Below, piece after piece: positions 5,047 through 12,031 of a stretch of DNA of 12,031 nt. Position numbers and translations under genes: made by a program. Origin of the DNA: an uncultured Actinomyces sp. (lineage in GTDB: Bacteria > Actinomycetota > Actinomycetes > Actinomycetales > Actinomycetaceae). The notes under the pieces were generated by a model that was not told the origin of the DNA, searched no databases, and saw nothing but the letters and a program-made list of their open reading frames with translations. Within the stretch, counting starts at the first letter, position 1, and each line of letters begins with the position of its first letter. The stretch covers positions 1-12,031 of the forward strand of contig CABKMZ010000057.1 in the NCBI GenBank assembly GCA_902373545.1. The letters are read 5' to 3'.

Positions 5047-6378
5047 ATGCGCGCGTTCCTGCGTAAGTCTGGAATCCTCGTGTGGGTGATCGCTGCGATC
5101 ATCCTCGCGACCGTCCTTGGATCGATCCGTGTCGGCGGCAACCACCTGGTTCCCGTGGAGATCGGCCGTATCTTCGCGACGTTCTCGGCTATCTTCAGCC
5201 AGTTCCTCTCCTTCTCTATTCCGCTCATCATCATCGGCCTGGTGACCCCCGCTATCGCGGATCTGGGTCGCGGCGCCGGCAAGTGGCTGGGCATCACGAC
5301 GGCGATTGCCTACGGTTCGACGCTCTTCTCGGGGTTCCTGACCTTCCTGGTGTGCGCCGCCCTGTTCCCGCGCCTGCTCGCCTCTACGCAGTTGGCCTCG
5401 GTGGCGGAGCCCGGTAGCGCCCTGGAGTCCTACTTCACGATCGAGATGCCCGCGCCCCTGCAGGTCATGACCGCCCTCCTCCTGTCCTTCGTGGTGGGCC
5501 TGGGCCTGTCGATGGTTCCGCGCGGCGTCCTGCGCAAGGGCTTCATCGAGTTCCGCGCCATCATCACGCGCCTCATCGAGACGATCATCATCCCGCTGCT
5601 GCCCCTGCACATCTTCGGCATCTTCCTGAACCTGACCTACACCGGTGAGGCTGCCTCCGTTATCCGCACGCTGCTGCGCGTCGTGGTCGTCGTCCTGGTC
5701 CTTGAGGTCGTCATCCTGCTGACCCAGTTCTGTGTCGCCGGCGCGGTTGCTCGCCGCAACCCCATCAAGGCGCTGCTGACCATGATGCCCGCCTACCTGA
5801 CGGCGCTGGGCACCTCGTCCTCTGCGGCCACCATCCCGGTGACGCTGCGTCAGACGAAGAAGAATGGCGTGTCCGACGCGGTTGCTTCCTTCACGGTTCC
5901 GCTGTGCGCGACGATCCACCTGGCTGGCTCGACCTCGAAGATCTTCGCGTTCGCGTTCGCGATCGTCCTGACCCAGGGCCTGACGGTGTCCACCCTCCAG
6001 TGGGTCGGCTTCATCTTCATGCTCGGCATCACGATGGTCGCCGCCCCCGGCGTCCCCGGCGGCGCCATCATGGCGGCTACGGGCCTGCTCAGCTCGATGC
6101 TGGGCTTCGACGACGCGCAGGTTGCGCTCATGATCGCCACCTACATCGCGCTGGACTCCTTCGGCACCGCGACGAACGTGACGGGTGACGGCGCGATCGC
6201 GCTGGTCGTGGATCGCATGGCCCACGGCTCCATTGGTAACGAGGGTGACCCGGAGAACGCTCGCGAGCTCGCGTTTGACGGCATGGCCTACCTGGACCGC
6301 GTGTCGGTCGAGGGCGTCGTCAGCCCCGAGGAGCTCGCCGACTCCGCCGCCCGCAACGGCGCGGACGCTACCGCGTAG
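5047..6378 (+). CDS. Dicarboxylate/amino acid:cation symporter family transporter (SDF/DAACS)
   Basis: A 443-residue inner-membrane secondary transporter of the GltPh/DctA/SstT fold, with hydrophobic helices along its length. The serine-rich re-entrant hairpin HP1 (GTSSSAATIP) is at 255-264, the TM7 motif region ATIHLAGST at 288-296, HP2 (APGVPGGAIMAATG) at 333-346 and TM8 ALDSFGTATNVTGD at 368-381. Aspartates matching GltPh Asp394 (370) and Asp405 (381) are kept. The TM7 NMDGT motif reads HLAGS, and the arginine that grips the acidic side chain (GltPh Arg397) is Gly373. Dicarboxylate or glutamate transport is therefore doubtful; a neutral substrate is a reasonable guess. The ATG at 5047 is chosen for AAGG eight bases upstream; a GTG at 5038 overlaps that site. 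It stands alone, with a strong terminator after it. Confidence 0.9.
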   Translation: MRAFLRKSGILVWVIAAIILATVLGSIRVGGNHLVPVEIGRIFATFSAIFSQFLSFSIPLIIIGLVTPAIADLGRGAGKWLGITTAIAYGSTLFSGFLTFLVCAALFPRLLASTQLASVAEPGSALESYFTIEMPAPLQVMTALLLSFVVGLGLSMVPRGVLRKGFIEFRAIITRLIETIIIPLLPLHIFGIFLNLTYTGEAASVIRTLLRVVVVVLVLEVVILLTQFCVAGAVARRNPIKALLTMMPAYLTALGTSSSAATIPVTLRQTKKNGVSDAVASFTVPLCATIHLAGSTSKIFAFAFAIVLTQGLTVSTLQWVGFIFMLGITMVAAPGVPGGAIMAATGLLSSMLGFDDAQVALMIATYIALDSFGTATNVTGDGAIALVVDRMAHGSIGNEGDPENARELAFDGMAYLDRVSVEGVVSPEELADSAARNGADATA

Positions 6379-6396
6379 GTCCCGTTGATCCGCCCT

Positions 6397-6438
6397 GTGC
6401 GCGCCCGCCGATTCCGGCGGGCGCGCACTTGTCGTTTT
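6397..6438 (+). terminator. Rho-independent terminator of the symporter gene
   Basis: GTGCGCGCCCGCC (6397-6409) pairs perfectly with GGCGGGCGCGCAC (6416-6428), a 13-bp stem with a 6-nt loop, followed by TTGTCGTTTT. This is the clearest classical terminator in the window and starts 18 nt past the stop codon. Confidence 0.9.
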
Positions 6439-6484
6439 CTCGGTAAATGGGAGTTTGGCCCTAGTGGTGGAGGCGCAGGTCACG

Positions 6485-6490
6485 TAGAAT
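6485..6490 (+). promoter_or_regulatory. Putative -10 element of the pfk promoter
   Basis: TAGAAT is a five-of-six match to the -10 consensus and lies 60 nt before the chosen pfk ATG, just past the upstream terminator. No convincing -35 is found at 17-18 nt spacing. Confidence 0.4.
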
Positions 6491-6550
6491 AGGACACGCT
6501 AGGCACACTGGGCCTCGCGGCCCGCTCCGTCAATGAAAGATGGCAGAATC

Positions 6551-8806
6551 ATGAGCACAGTCCGTATCGGTGTCCTGACCTCGGGCGGCGACGCCCAGGG
6601 CATGAACGCGGCCGTCCGCGCAGTGGTGCGCACGGCGTTGGCGAAGGGCGCGCAGCCCTATGCGATCCTGGAAGGCTGGCAGGGGGCGTGCGATGGGGGC
6701 GATTCCATCAAGAAGATGGGCTGGTCGGACGTGTCTTCGATTCTCGCCGAGGGTGGCACCGTCATCGGCACCGCTCGTTCCGCCGAATTCCGCACCTACG
6801 AGGGCCGTCATCGCTCTGCCGCGAACCTGCTGGAGCACGGCATCGATCACCTGGTCGTGATCGGCGGCGATGGTTCTTTGTCCGGCACGAACGAGTTCCG
6901 TAAGGAATGGCCCCAGCACGTGGCTGAGCTGGTCGCCGAGGGCGTCATCACGCAGGAGTTCGCGGACGCTCATCCGGCCCTCATCATTGTCGGCCTGGTC
7001 GGTTCGATCGACAACGACATGGTCGGCACCGACATGACGATCGGCGCGGACACCGCCCTGCACCGCATCCTGGATGCGATCGACCAGCTCACCAGCACCG
7101 CTGCCTCGCACCAGCGCACCTTCGTTGTCGAGGTCATGGGACGCCACTGCGGCTACCTGCCCCTCATGGCGGCCGTCGCGGGCGGCGCCGACTACGTCTT
7201 CACGCCCGAAGACCCCGCAGGACCGGGATGGCAGGACGATCTGGCCGAGCACCTGCGCCTGGGGCGCGAGGCGGGCCGCCGCGAGTCCATCGTCCTGGTC
7301 GCCGAGGGCGCGCATGACCGCGACGGCAACGAACTGTCCACCCAGCTCGTCGCCGACACGATCGAGGAGCGTACGGGTGAGGATGCCCGCGTGACGATCC
7401 TTGGGCACGTGCAGCGCGGCGGCACCCCGTCGGCCTACGACCGCTGGATGTCGACTCTGCTGGGCTACGCGGCGGTCCAGGAGATCCTGGCGTCCACGGG
7501 CGAGGACGAACCTGTGATCCTGGGCGTTCGTCGCAACCGCATCACCCGCATCCCCCTCATGAAGGCCGTCCACGATACGCGCGCGGTCAAAGATCTCATC
7601 GCCGCGGGCGACTACGCTGCTGCTCAGGCGTCGCGCGGCTCGTCCTTCTCCTCGATGGTGGGCATCTATCACCTGCTGTCCACGCCCCCGCAGCTGATTC
7701 CCGAGCCCACGGGCGACATCAAGCGCGTCGCGATCCTGCATGCGGGTGGCTTGGCCCCCGGCATGAACACGGCGGCCCGCGTGGCCGTGCGCCTGGGCAT
7801 CGCGCGCGGCTGGACGATGCTGGGCGTCGACGGCTCGTGGAGTGGCCTGGCGGATGATCGCGTGCGCGAGCTGAGCTGGGACGACGTGGAAGGCTGGGCC
7901 TTCAAGGGTGGCGCCGAGCTGGGCACCAAGCGCGACGTGCCGCCAATCGAGCAGTTCTACGCGCTGGGACGCGCGATCGAGCGCAACGAGATCGACGCCC
8001 TCCTCGTCATCGGCGGCATGAACGCCTACCTGGGCGTCCACGCGATCCAGGCGGAAAAGGACCGCTACCCGGCGTTCCGCATCCCGATGCTGCTGATCCC
8101 CGCCTCCATCGATAACAACCTGCCCGGCTGCGAGCTCGCGATCGGTACGGACACGGCGATCAACAACGCGACGTGGGCGATCGACCGCATCAAGGAGAGC
8201 GCGGCCGCCTCCAAGCGCTGCTTCATCGCCGAGACGATGGGCCGACGCTGCGGCTACCTGACCCTCATGAGCGCCCTGTCCAGCGGCGCCGAGTACATGT
8301 ACATCAACGAGGAGTCCCCCTCCCTCCAGCAGATCGCCGCGGACGCAGAGCGCATGGTTGGCTCCTTCAAGTCGGGCCGCCGCCTCTTCTTGACGCTCGT
8401 CAACGAGTCGGCGTCGCAGTATTACGACCGGGATTTCCTGGCCGACGTGTTCAACGCCGAGTCCGAGGGCATCTACGACGTGCGGCATCAGGCACTCGGC
8501 CACATGCAGCAGGGTGGCTCGCCCTCGCCCTACGACCGCCTGCTCGCCACGCGCCTCGTGGCACGCGCCTTCGAGCAGCTCGTCGGCCAGTTCGAGCGTG
8601 GTGACCGCGGCGCCTACTACATCGGCCAGGTCGGCGCCGCGATGGAGGCGCGTCCTGTCAAGCGGATGTTTGACGATCTGGACATCGAGAATCGCCGCCC
8701 CTTCGCCCAGTGGTGGCTCGACCTCCTCCCCGTCCAGCGCATCGTGTCCCTGCAGAACCCGGGCATCGAGGCCACCCCGATCCCCATCGACGACCCCGTC
8801 GAGTAG
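6551..8806 (+). CDS. 6-phosphofructokinase, tandem two-domain (eukaryotic-like) form
   Basis: Phosphorylates fructose 6-phosphate to fructose 1,6-bisphosphate, the committing step of glycolysis; cytoplasmic. The 751 residues contain two PFK domains (~1-380 and ~388-751), twice the usual bacterial length. The N-half keeps the active-site set: SGGDAQGMNAAVRA (11-24), GGDGS (105-109), GSIDND (151-156), EVMGRHCGY (194-202) and GHVQRGG (285-291). Glycines in GGDGS and before SIDND favour ATP over pyrophosphate as donor. The C-half retains the fold (AGGLAPGMNTAAR 398-410, ETMGRRCGY 561-569) but has GGMNA (488-492) for GGDGS, SIDNN (519-523) for TIDND and GHMQQGG (650-656). It is probably a regulatory or effector-binding half, as in eukaryotic enzymes. 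An in-frame ATG at 6533 would add six residues and lacks a ribosome site; the family usually begins just before VRIGVLTSGGD. A strong hairpin and pgi follow. Confidence 0.93.
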   Translation: MSTVRIGVLTSGGDAQGMNAAVRAVVRTALAKGAQPYAILEGWQGACDGGDSIKKMGWSDVSSILAEGGTVIGTARSAEFRTYEGRHRSAANLLEHGIDHLVVIGGDGSLSGTNEFRKEWPQHVAELVAEGVITQEFADAHPALIIVGLVGSIDNDMVGTDMTIGADTALHRILDAIDQLTSTAASHQRTFVVEVMGRHCGYLPLMAAVAGGADYVFTPEDPAGPGWQDDLAEHLRLGREAGRRESIVLVAEGAHDRDGNELSTQLVADTIEERTGEDARVTILGHVQRGGTPSAYDRWMSTLLGYAAVQEILASTGEDEPVILGVRRNRITRIPLMKAVHDTRAVKDLIAAGDYAAAQASRGSSFSSMVGIYHLLSTPPQLIPEPTGDIKRVAILHAGGLAPGMNTAARVAVRLGIARGWTMLGVDGSWSGLADDRVRELSWDDVEGWAFKGGAELGTKRDVPPIEQFYALGRAIERNEIDALLVIGGMNAYLGVHAIQAEKDRYPAFRIPMLLIPASIDNNLPGCELAIGTDTAINNATWAIDRIKESAAASKRCFIAETMGRRCGYLTLMSALSSGAEYMYINEESPSLQQIAADAERMVGSFKSGRRLFLTLVNESASQYYDRDFLADVFNAESEGIYDVRHQALGHMQQGGSPSPYDRLLATRLVARAFEQLVGQFERGDRGAYYIGQVGAAMEARPVKRMFDDLDIENRRPFAQWWLDLLPVQRIVSLQNPGIEATPIPIDDPVE

Positions 8807-8833
8807 GAAGTTCGTCCCGGTTTCCCAGGGATT

Positions 8834-8878
8834 GACGAGGCCGTGGTTCCGTGACCGCTCACGGGCCACGGCCTCGTC
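8834..8878 (+). terminator. Long GC hairpin after pfk
   Basis: GACGAGGCCGTGG (8834-8846) pairs perfectly with CCACGGCCTCGTC (8866-8878), 13 bp. Inside, CCGTGA (8849-8854) pairs with TCACGG (8859-8864). It lies 27 nt past the pfk stop and has no U tract. It probably separates pfk from pgi transcripts or protects the pfk mRNA 3' end. Confidence 0.7.
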
Positions 8879-8898
8879 CGTCGTCAGGGAAAACGAGG

Positions 8899-8927
8899 GT
8901 GACCGAGGGCGCATTGACCGCTAAACT
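8899..8927 (+). promoter_or_regulatory. Putative pgi promoter
   Basis: GTGACC (8899-8904) and TAAACT (8922-8927) are spaced 17 nt, each matching four of six consensus bases. The predicted start falls near 8934, about 27 nt before the pgi ATG. A second candidate uses TTGACC (8914-8919) with CATATC (8936-8941), 16 nt spacing. Either supports independent transcription of pgi. Confidence 0.45.
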
Positions 8928-8960
8928 GGGAGTTACATATCCCTACTGTCAGGAGCACCC

Positions 8961-10640
8961 ATGAGTGATATCCCCGTGATCGACCCGACGATGACCCCCG
9001 CGTGGGACAAGCTCGACCAGCTGGCCGACACCTTTGAGCCCGATCTGCGCAAGATGTTCGCGGATGACCCCGAACGCACGAAGAAGTTCACCTTCCAGGC
9101 CGCCGACCTGCACGTCGACCTGTCGAAGAACCTCGTGTGCCCCACGCTGCTGGACCACCTGCTCGCGCTCGCCGAGCAGACGGGCGTGGCGGACCTGCGC
9201 GACCGCATGTTTGCGGGCGAGCACATCAACATCACCGAGGACCGCGCCGTCCTGCACACTGCGCTGCGCCGCCCCGCGACCGACTCCCTGACCGTGGACG
9301 GCCAGGACGCGATTGCCGACGTGCACGAGGTCCTGGAGAAGGTCTACGCCTTCGCCCGCCGCGTCCGCTCCGGCGAGTGGGTCGGCATCACCGGCAAGCC
9401 CGTCAAGACGGTCGTCAACGTTGGCATCGGCGGCTCCGACCTGGGTCCCGTCATGGCGTACGAGGCCCTCAAGCCCTACGTGCAGGAGGGCCTGGAGTGC
9501 CGCTTCATCTCCAACATCGACCCCACCGACGCGGGCGAGACCACGAAGGACCTGGACCCCGAGACGACCCTCGTGATCGTCGCCTCCAAGACCTTCACGA
9601 CGCTCGAGACCATCACGAACGCCAAGGTCGTGCGCGCCTGGCTGATCGACGCCCTGCGTGAGCGCGGCATCGTCACCGACGAGGCCTCCGAGAAGGAAGC
9701 GATCGCCAAGCACTTCGTCGCCGTTTCCACCGCCCTGGACAAGGTCGCCGAGTTCGGCATCGACCCGGCCAACGCCTTTGGCTTCTGGAGCTGGGTGGGC
9801 GGTCGCTACTCCGTGGATTCCGCCGTGGGTACCTCCCTGGCCGTCGCGATCGGCCCCGAGGGCTTCGCCGACTTCCTCGCTGGCTTCCATGCGATGGACC
9901 GTCACTTCGCCGAGGCTGCGCCCGAGAAGAACGTGCCCCTGCTGATGGGCCTGCTCAACGTGTGGTACTCGAACTTCCTGGGTGCCGACACGCACGCCGT
10001 CCTGCCCTACTCCCAGTACCTGCACCGCTTCCCCGCGTACCTGCAGCAGCTGACCATGGAGTCCAACGGCAAGTCCGTGCGCCGCGACGGCAGCCCCGTC
10101 ACCTACGAGACCGGCGAGGTCTTCTGGGGCGAGCCCGGCACCAACGGCCAGCACGCCTTCTACCAGCTGATCCACCAGGGCACCCGCATGGTTCCCGCCG
10201 ACTTCATTGCGTTTGCGAACCCGACGTGGGCGCTGGGCGACGGGGATGCCGACATGCACGAGCTGTTCCTGTCGAACTTCTTCGCGCAGACGAAGGCCCT
10301 GGCCTTCGGTAAGACCAGTGAGGAGGTGCGCGCCGAGGGCACGCCCGAGGCCATCGTCTCCGCCCGCGTGTTCACCGGCAACCGTCCCACGACCTCGATC
10401 ATGGCCCCGTCCCTGACCCCGTCGGTCCTGGGCCAGCTGATCGCCCTGTACGAGCACATCACCTTCGTCGAGGGTGCCGTGTGGGGCATTGACTCCTTCG
10501 ATCAGTGGGGCGTCGAGCTGGGCAAGGTCCTGGCCAAGCAGATCCTCCCCGCCATCGAGGGCTCGTCCGAGGCCCTGGAGGCGCAGGATCAGTCCACCCG
10601 CGCTCTCATCGAGTACTACCGCGCGAATCGCACGAAGTAA
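8961..10640 (+). CDS. pgi: Glucose-6-phosphate isomerase
   Basis: Interconverts glucose 6-phosphate and fructose 6-phosphate, one step before the neighbouring phosphofructokinase; cytoplasmic, usually a dimer. The 559 residues match the long (E. coli/eukaryotic-like) PGI class. [12 protein letters not shown] is at 152-163, phosphate-binding [11 protein letters not shown] at 207-217, and [15 protein letters not shown] at 280-294 with the conserved arginine 282. MESNGKS at 366-372 carries the catalytic glutamate 367, [10 protein letters not shown] at 393-402 the catalytic histidine 398, and [13 protein letters not shown] at 513-525 the active-site lysine 522. AGGAG five bases before the ATG fixes the start. 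It follows pfk on the same strand after 154 nt containing a hairpin and a separate candidate promoter. No residue of the active site is missing. Confidence 0.97.
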   Translation: MSDIPVIDPTMTPAWDKLDQLADTFEPDLRKMFADDPERTKKFTFQAADLHVDLSKNLVCPTLLDHLLALAEQTGVADLRDRMFAGEHINITEDRAVLHTALRRPATDSLTVDGQDAIADVHEVLEKVYAFARRVRSGEWVGITGKPVKTVVNVGIGGSDLGPVMAYEALKPYVQEGLECRFISNIDPTDAGETTKDLDPETTLVIVASKTFTTLETITNAKVVRAWLIDALRERGIVTDEASEKEAIAKHFVAVSTALDKVAEFGIDPANAFGFWSWVGGRYSVDSAVGTSLAVAIGPEGFADFLAGFHAMDRHFAEAAPEKNVPLLMGLLNVWYSNFLGADTHAVLPYSQYLHRFPAYLQQLTMESNGKSVRRDGSPVTYETGEVFWGEPGTNGQHAFYQLIHQGTRMVPADFIAFANPTWALGDGDADMHELFLSNFFAQTKALAFGKTSEEVRAEGTPEAIVSARVFTGNRPTTSIMAPSLTPSVLGQLIALYEHITFVEGAVWGIDSFDQWGVELGKVLAKQILPAIEGSSEALEAQDQSTRALIEYYRANRTK

Positions 10641-10655
10641 TCGCATCTGATCCTC

Positions 10656-10683
10656 GGGGGTCGCGCCGTCAGGCGCGGCCCCC
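10656..10683 (+). terminator. Hairpin terminator after pgi
   Basis: Bases 10656-10667 pair with 10672-10683 (GGGGG to CCCCC, one T-G pair, CGCGCC to GGCGCG), 12 pairs with a GTCA tetraloop, starting 15 nt past the pgi stop. The following bases (GACGTGTATCT) are only weakly U-rich. Confidence 0.7.
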
Positions 10684-10697
10684 GACGTGTATCTGGG

Positions 10698-10729
10698 GAG
10701 GCGGCGGGAGTGAACGCTCCCGCCGCCTC
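10698..10729 (+). terminator. Second hairpin between convergent pgi and the CDF gene
   Basis: GAGGCGGCGGGAG (10698-10710) pairs perfectly with CTCCCGCCGCCTC (10717-10729), 13 bp with a 6-nt loop. On the plus strand GCTGTTTGTGT follows, making it the better tailed of the two pgi-distal hairpins. It also lies 29 nt past the stop of the converging minus-strand gene and may serve both. Confidence 0.75.
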
Positions 10730-10758
10730 GCTGTTTGTGTACGAGGACGAGGCGTCGC

Positions 10759-11790
10759 TTAGTGCTCCAGGTGTTCGTGGCTCGCGTGCTCGGGGCATTC
10801 GAGCTGGAACGTGGAGTGCGCGATGGGGAAGTGGTGGCACGCGCATTCGCCGAGCTCGTGGACGATGCGGTCGCGCGAAGGCCCGTCGGCCTCGTGCGTG
10901 ACAGTCACGTGCGCCGTGACGGTGACGAGGTGCGAGGAGACGGCCACCACGTGCAGGTCGTGCACGCCCAGCACGCCGTCGACGCCCAGCATATGCGCGC
11001 GCAGCTTAGTGACATCCACGCTGGAGGGGGTCTGTTCCATGAGGATTGCGACGGAGCGACGCAGGAGTGACAGCGCTCGCGGGGCCATGAGGACCGCGAT
11101 CAGGAGCGATGCGACCGCGTCGGCGCGGGTCCACCCGAAGACCCACTCGGCGCCTGCCGCAACGATGACTGCGAGGGAGCCGAGCGCGTCGTTCGCGACC
11201 TCCAGGAATGCGGCCTTCATGTTGAGGTTCGCCTCGCGCCCGCCCGCCAGGATCACCAACGACACGACGTTCGCGACCAGGCCGATGACGCCGACGAGGA
11301 GCATGGGGCCGGCCTCGACCTTGGGCGGGGATGCCAAGCGCCACGCGCCCTCCCACGCGACCATGACGCAGATGACGAGGAGCATGCCGGCCTGCAGGGC
11401 GGCGGCCAAGACCTCGGAGCGCGCCCACCCCCACGTGTGCTTCTCGTCGCGTGGGCGGCGCATGAGGCGCGTGGCGATCAGCGCGATAACGAGGCCGGAG
11501 GCGTCCACGACCATGTGCCCCGCGTCCGCCGCCAGCGACAGGGAACCGGACCAGAAAGCACCGACCAGCTCGGCCACGACGACCGCCCCCGTGACCGCGA
11601 GCGCCCACGCTAGGCGCGTGGTCGAGGCCCCCGCGTGGGAATGATCGTGTGAGTGGCCGCCCTGCCCGCCGTCCGGGAGGCGAGCGTGGTCGTGGGAGTG
11701 CACCACGGCCTCGTCGACGTGCGACGAGGCGGGGGCGGGCTTCTCTGACCCGGTGCCGCCGGGCGGGGGCGAAGGGATAGTGCGCGACAT
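10759..11790 (-). CDS. Cation diffusion facilitator family metal transporter (CzcD/ZitB-like)
   Basis: A 343-residue inner-membrane proton antiporter exporting divalent metal, most likely zinc (or Cd/Co). Six helices are visible near 58-80, 84-108, 126-146, 160-183, 194-213 and 224-243, followed by a cytoplasmic C-terminal domain (~258-330). The TM2 metal site LAADAGHMVVD has His92 and Asp96. The TM5 site FLEVANDALGS has Glu197 and Asp201, where ZitB/YiiP-type proteins usually have His at the first position. Both ends are histidine-rich: HSHDH (31-35), HSHDHSH (46-52) and CPEHASHEHLEH (332-343). Metal identity cannot be read from this. The ATG has no clear Shine-Dalgarno; TAGAGT (minus strand, 11797-11802) ends six bases before it, so the mRNA may be leaderless. 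It converges on pgi. Confidence 0.92.
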   Translation of the reverse strand: MSRTIPSPPPGGTGSEKPAPASSHVDEAVVHSHDHARLPDGGQGGHSHDHSHAGASTTRLAWALAVTGAVVVAELVGAFWSGSLSLAADAGHMVVDASGLVIALIATRLMRRPRDEKHTWGWARSEVLAAALQAGMLLVICVMVAWEGAWRLASPPKVEAGPMLLVGVIGLVANVVSLVILAGGREANLNMKAAFLEVANDALGSLAVIVAAGAEWVFGWTRADAVASLLIAVLMAPRALSLLRRSVAILMEQTPSSVDVTKLRAHMLGVDGVLGVHDLHVVAVSSHLVTVTAHVTVTHEADGPSRDRIVHELGECACHHFPIAHSTFQLECPEHASHEHLEH

Positions 11791-11796
11791 GCCCCC

Positions 11797-11810
11797 ACTC
11801 TACGACTCTA
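11797..11810 (-). promoter_or_regulatory. Duplicated -10-like element before the CDF gene
   Basis: On the minus strand TAGAGT occurs twice in tandem (11805-11810 and 11797-11802), eight nt apart. The proximal copy ends six bases before the CDF ATG, a spacing compatible with leaderless initiation. GTGACA (minus, 11817-11822) is a possible -35 but only 14 nt upstream of the proximal hexamer. Confidence 0.3.
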
Positions 11811-11939
11811 CGACCCTGTCACGCCGAAAGACAGACCCCGCACCAGCCTCGTATGTTGTAGATCACGTGAGTGGGGTGCCCTGTTGGGACTGGGTGCCCG
11901 GGTCTGAGTGTGACGGACGACGTATCCTAGAAGACAGAG

Positions 11940-11974
11940 CGCGGGGAACCCCGCGACTGCAAGGGCACAAGCCC
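11940..11974 (+). promoter_or_regulatory. Structured 5' leader of the right-edge gene
   Basis: CGCGGGG (11940-11946) pairs with CCCCGCG (11949-11955), and GGGC (11963-11966) pairs with GCCC (11971-11974) around ACAA. The two small hairpins lie between a possible -10 (TATCCT, 11923-11928) and the ribosome site AAAGGAG (11985-11991). They may affect translation or mRNA stability. I recognise no known riboswitch class. Confidence 0.35.
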
Positions 11975-11999
11975 ACAGGACTGTAAAGGAGCGCCACTC

Positions 12000-12031
12000 A
12001 TGGCAGAACCTCGTATCGTCACCGTCACTGG
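12000..12031 (+). CDS. Start of a gene cut by the window edge, probably malate dehydrogenase
   Basis: An ATG at 12000 follows AAAGGAG with eight bases spacing, and the first codons read MAEPRIVTVT then a partial glycine codon. A basic residue followed by alternating hydrophobic residues ending in TG is the beginning of a Rossmann NAD-binding strand. Actinobacterial malate dehydrogenases typically begin with such a VTVTGAAGQIGY-like segment, so mdh (malate + NAD+ to oxaloacetate) is the best guess. With only ten full codons visible, another Rossmann-fold dehydrogenase is possible. That a gene starts here is much surer than its identity. It is divergent from the CDF gene, with 209 nt between start codons. 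Confidence 0.55.
   Translation, partial: MAEPRIVTVT

Noticed and set aside
6530..8914. Very long minus-strand open frame opposite the phosphofructokinase gene
   Set aside because: It is a codon-bias shadow of a GC-rich gene; the plus strand encodes a complete motif-bearing enzyme. The same applies to long antisense frames opposite pgi, pta, ackA and the symporter.
8807..8960. pfk and pgi as one operon
   Set aside because: Same strand and related function, but a 13-bp hairpin and a separate promoter candidate lie between them; co-transcription cannot be excluded but is not the simplest reading.

Overview
The window is GC-rich actinobacterial chromosome carrying central carbon metabolism and a few accessory functions. 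Codon use is heavily G/C-ending, there are GTG starts, the 6-phosphofructokinase is a tandem two-domain protein, and there is a small DUF3017-like membrane protein. Gene content and protein style suggest Actinomycetaceae (an Actinomyces/Schaalia-type organism). The genus is inference, not something the sequence proves.

Layout, left to right. Bases 1-249 hold no gene I can support, only a weak 8-bp hairpin at 122-151. A class III (sirtuin) NAD-dependent deacylase (cobB-like, minus) follows at 250-999. Bases 1000-1636 are a non-coding stretch of 637 nt and the least explained part of the window. It contains three families of 19-20-nt-period repeats, centred on a 29-nt near-perfect palindrome, and several GC hairpins. 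Next come acetate kinase (ackA) and phosphate acetyltransferase (pta), both minus and transcribed pta then ackA, with a double hairpin between them. Divergently from pta lie a short membrane protein (DUF3017-like) and a transporter of the dicarboxylate/amino acid:cation symporter fold with altered binding residues. Then come a 751-residue double-domain 6-phosphofructokinase and glucose-6-phosphate isomerase (pgi), both plus. A cation diffusion facilitator (minus) converges on pgi. The first ten codons of another plus-strand gene, probably malate dehydrogenase, run off the right edge.

How the genes fit together: Pgi and Pfk are consecutive upper-glycolysis steps, each with its own apparent promoter and a strong hairpin between them. 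Pta-AckA is the acetyl-CoA to acetate overflow route that yields ATP. Its intermediate, acetyl phosphate, can acetylate lysines non-enzymatically, and the neighbouring sirtuin is of the family that removes such marks. This is a plausible functional neighbourhood, but co-regulation is not shown.

The window is mostly ordinary housekeeping DNA. I do not see a new multi-gene system. The best candidates for something undescribed are the phased repeat array upstream of the sirtuin, a recurrent GC-hairpin sequence family at gene ends, and the altered ion- and substrate-site residues of the symporter.
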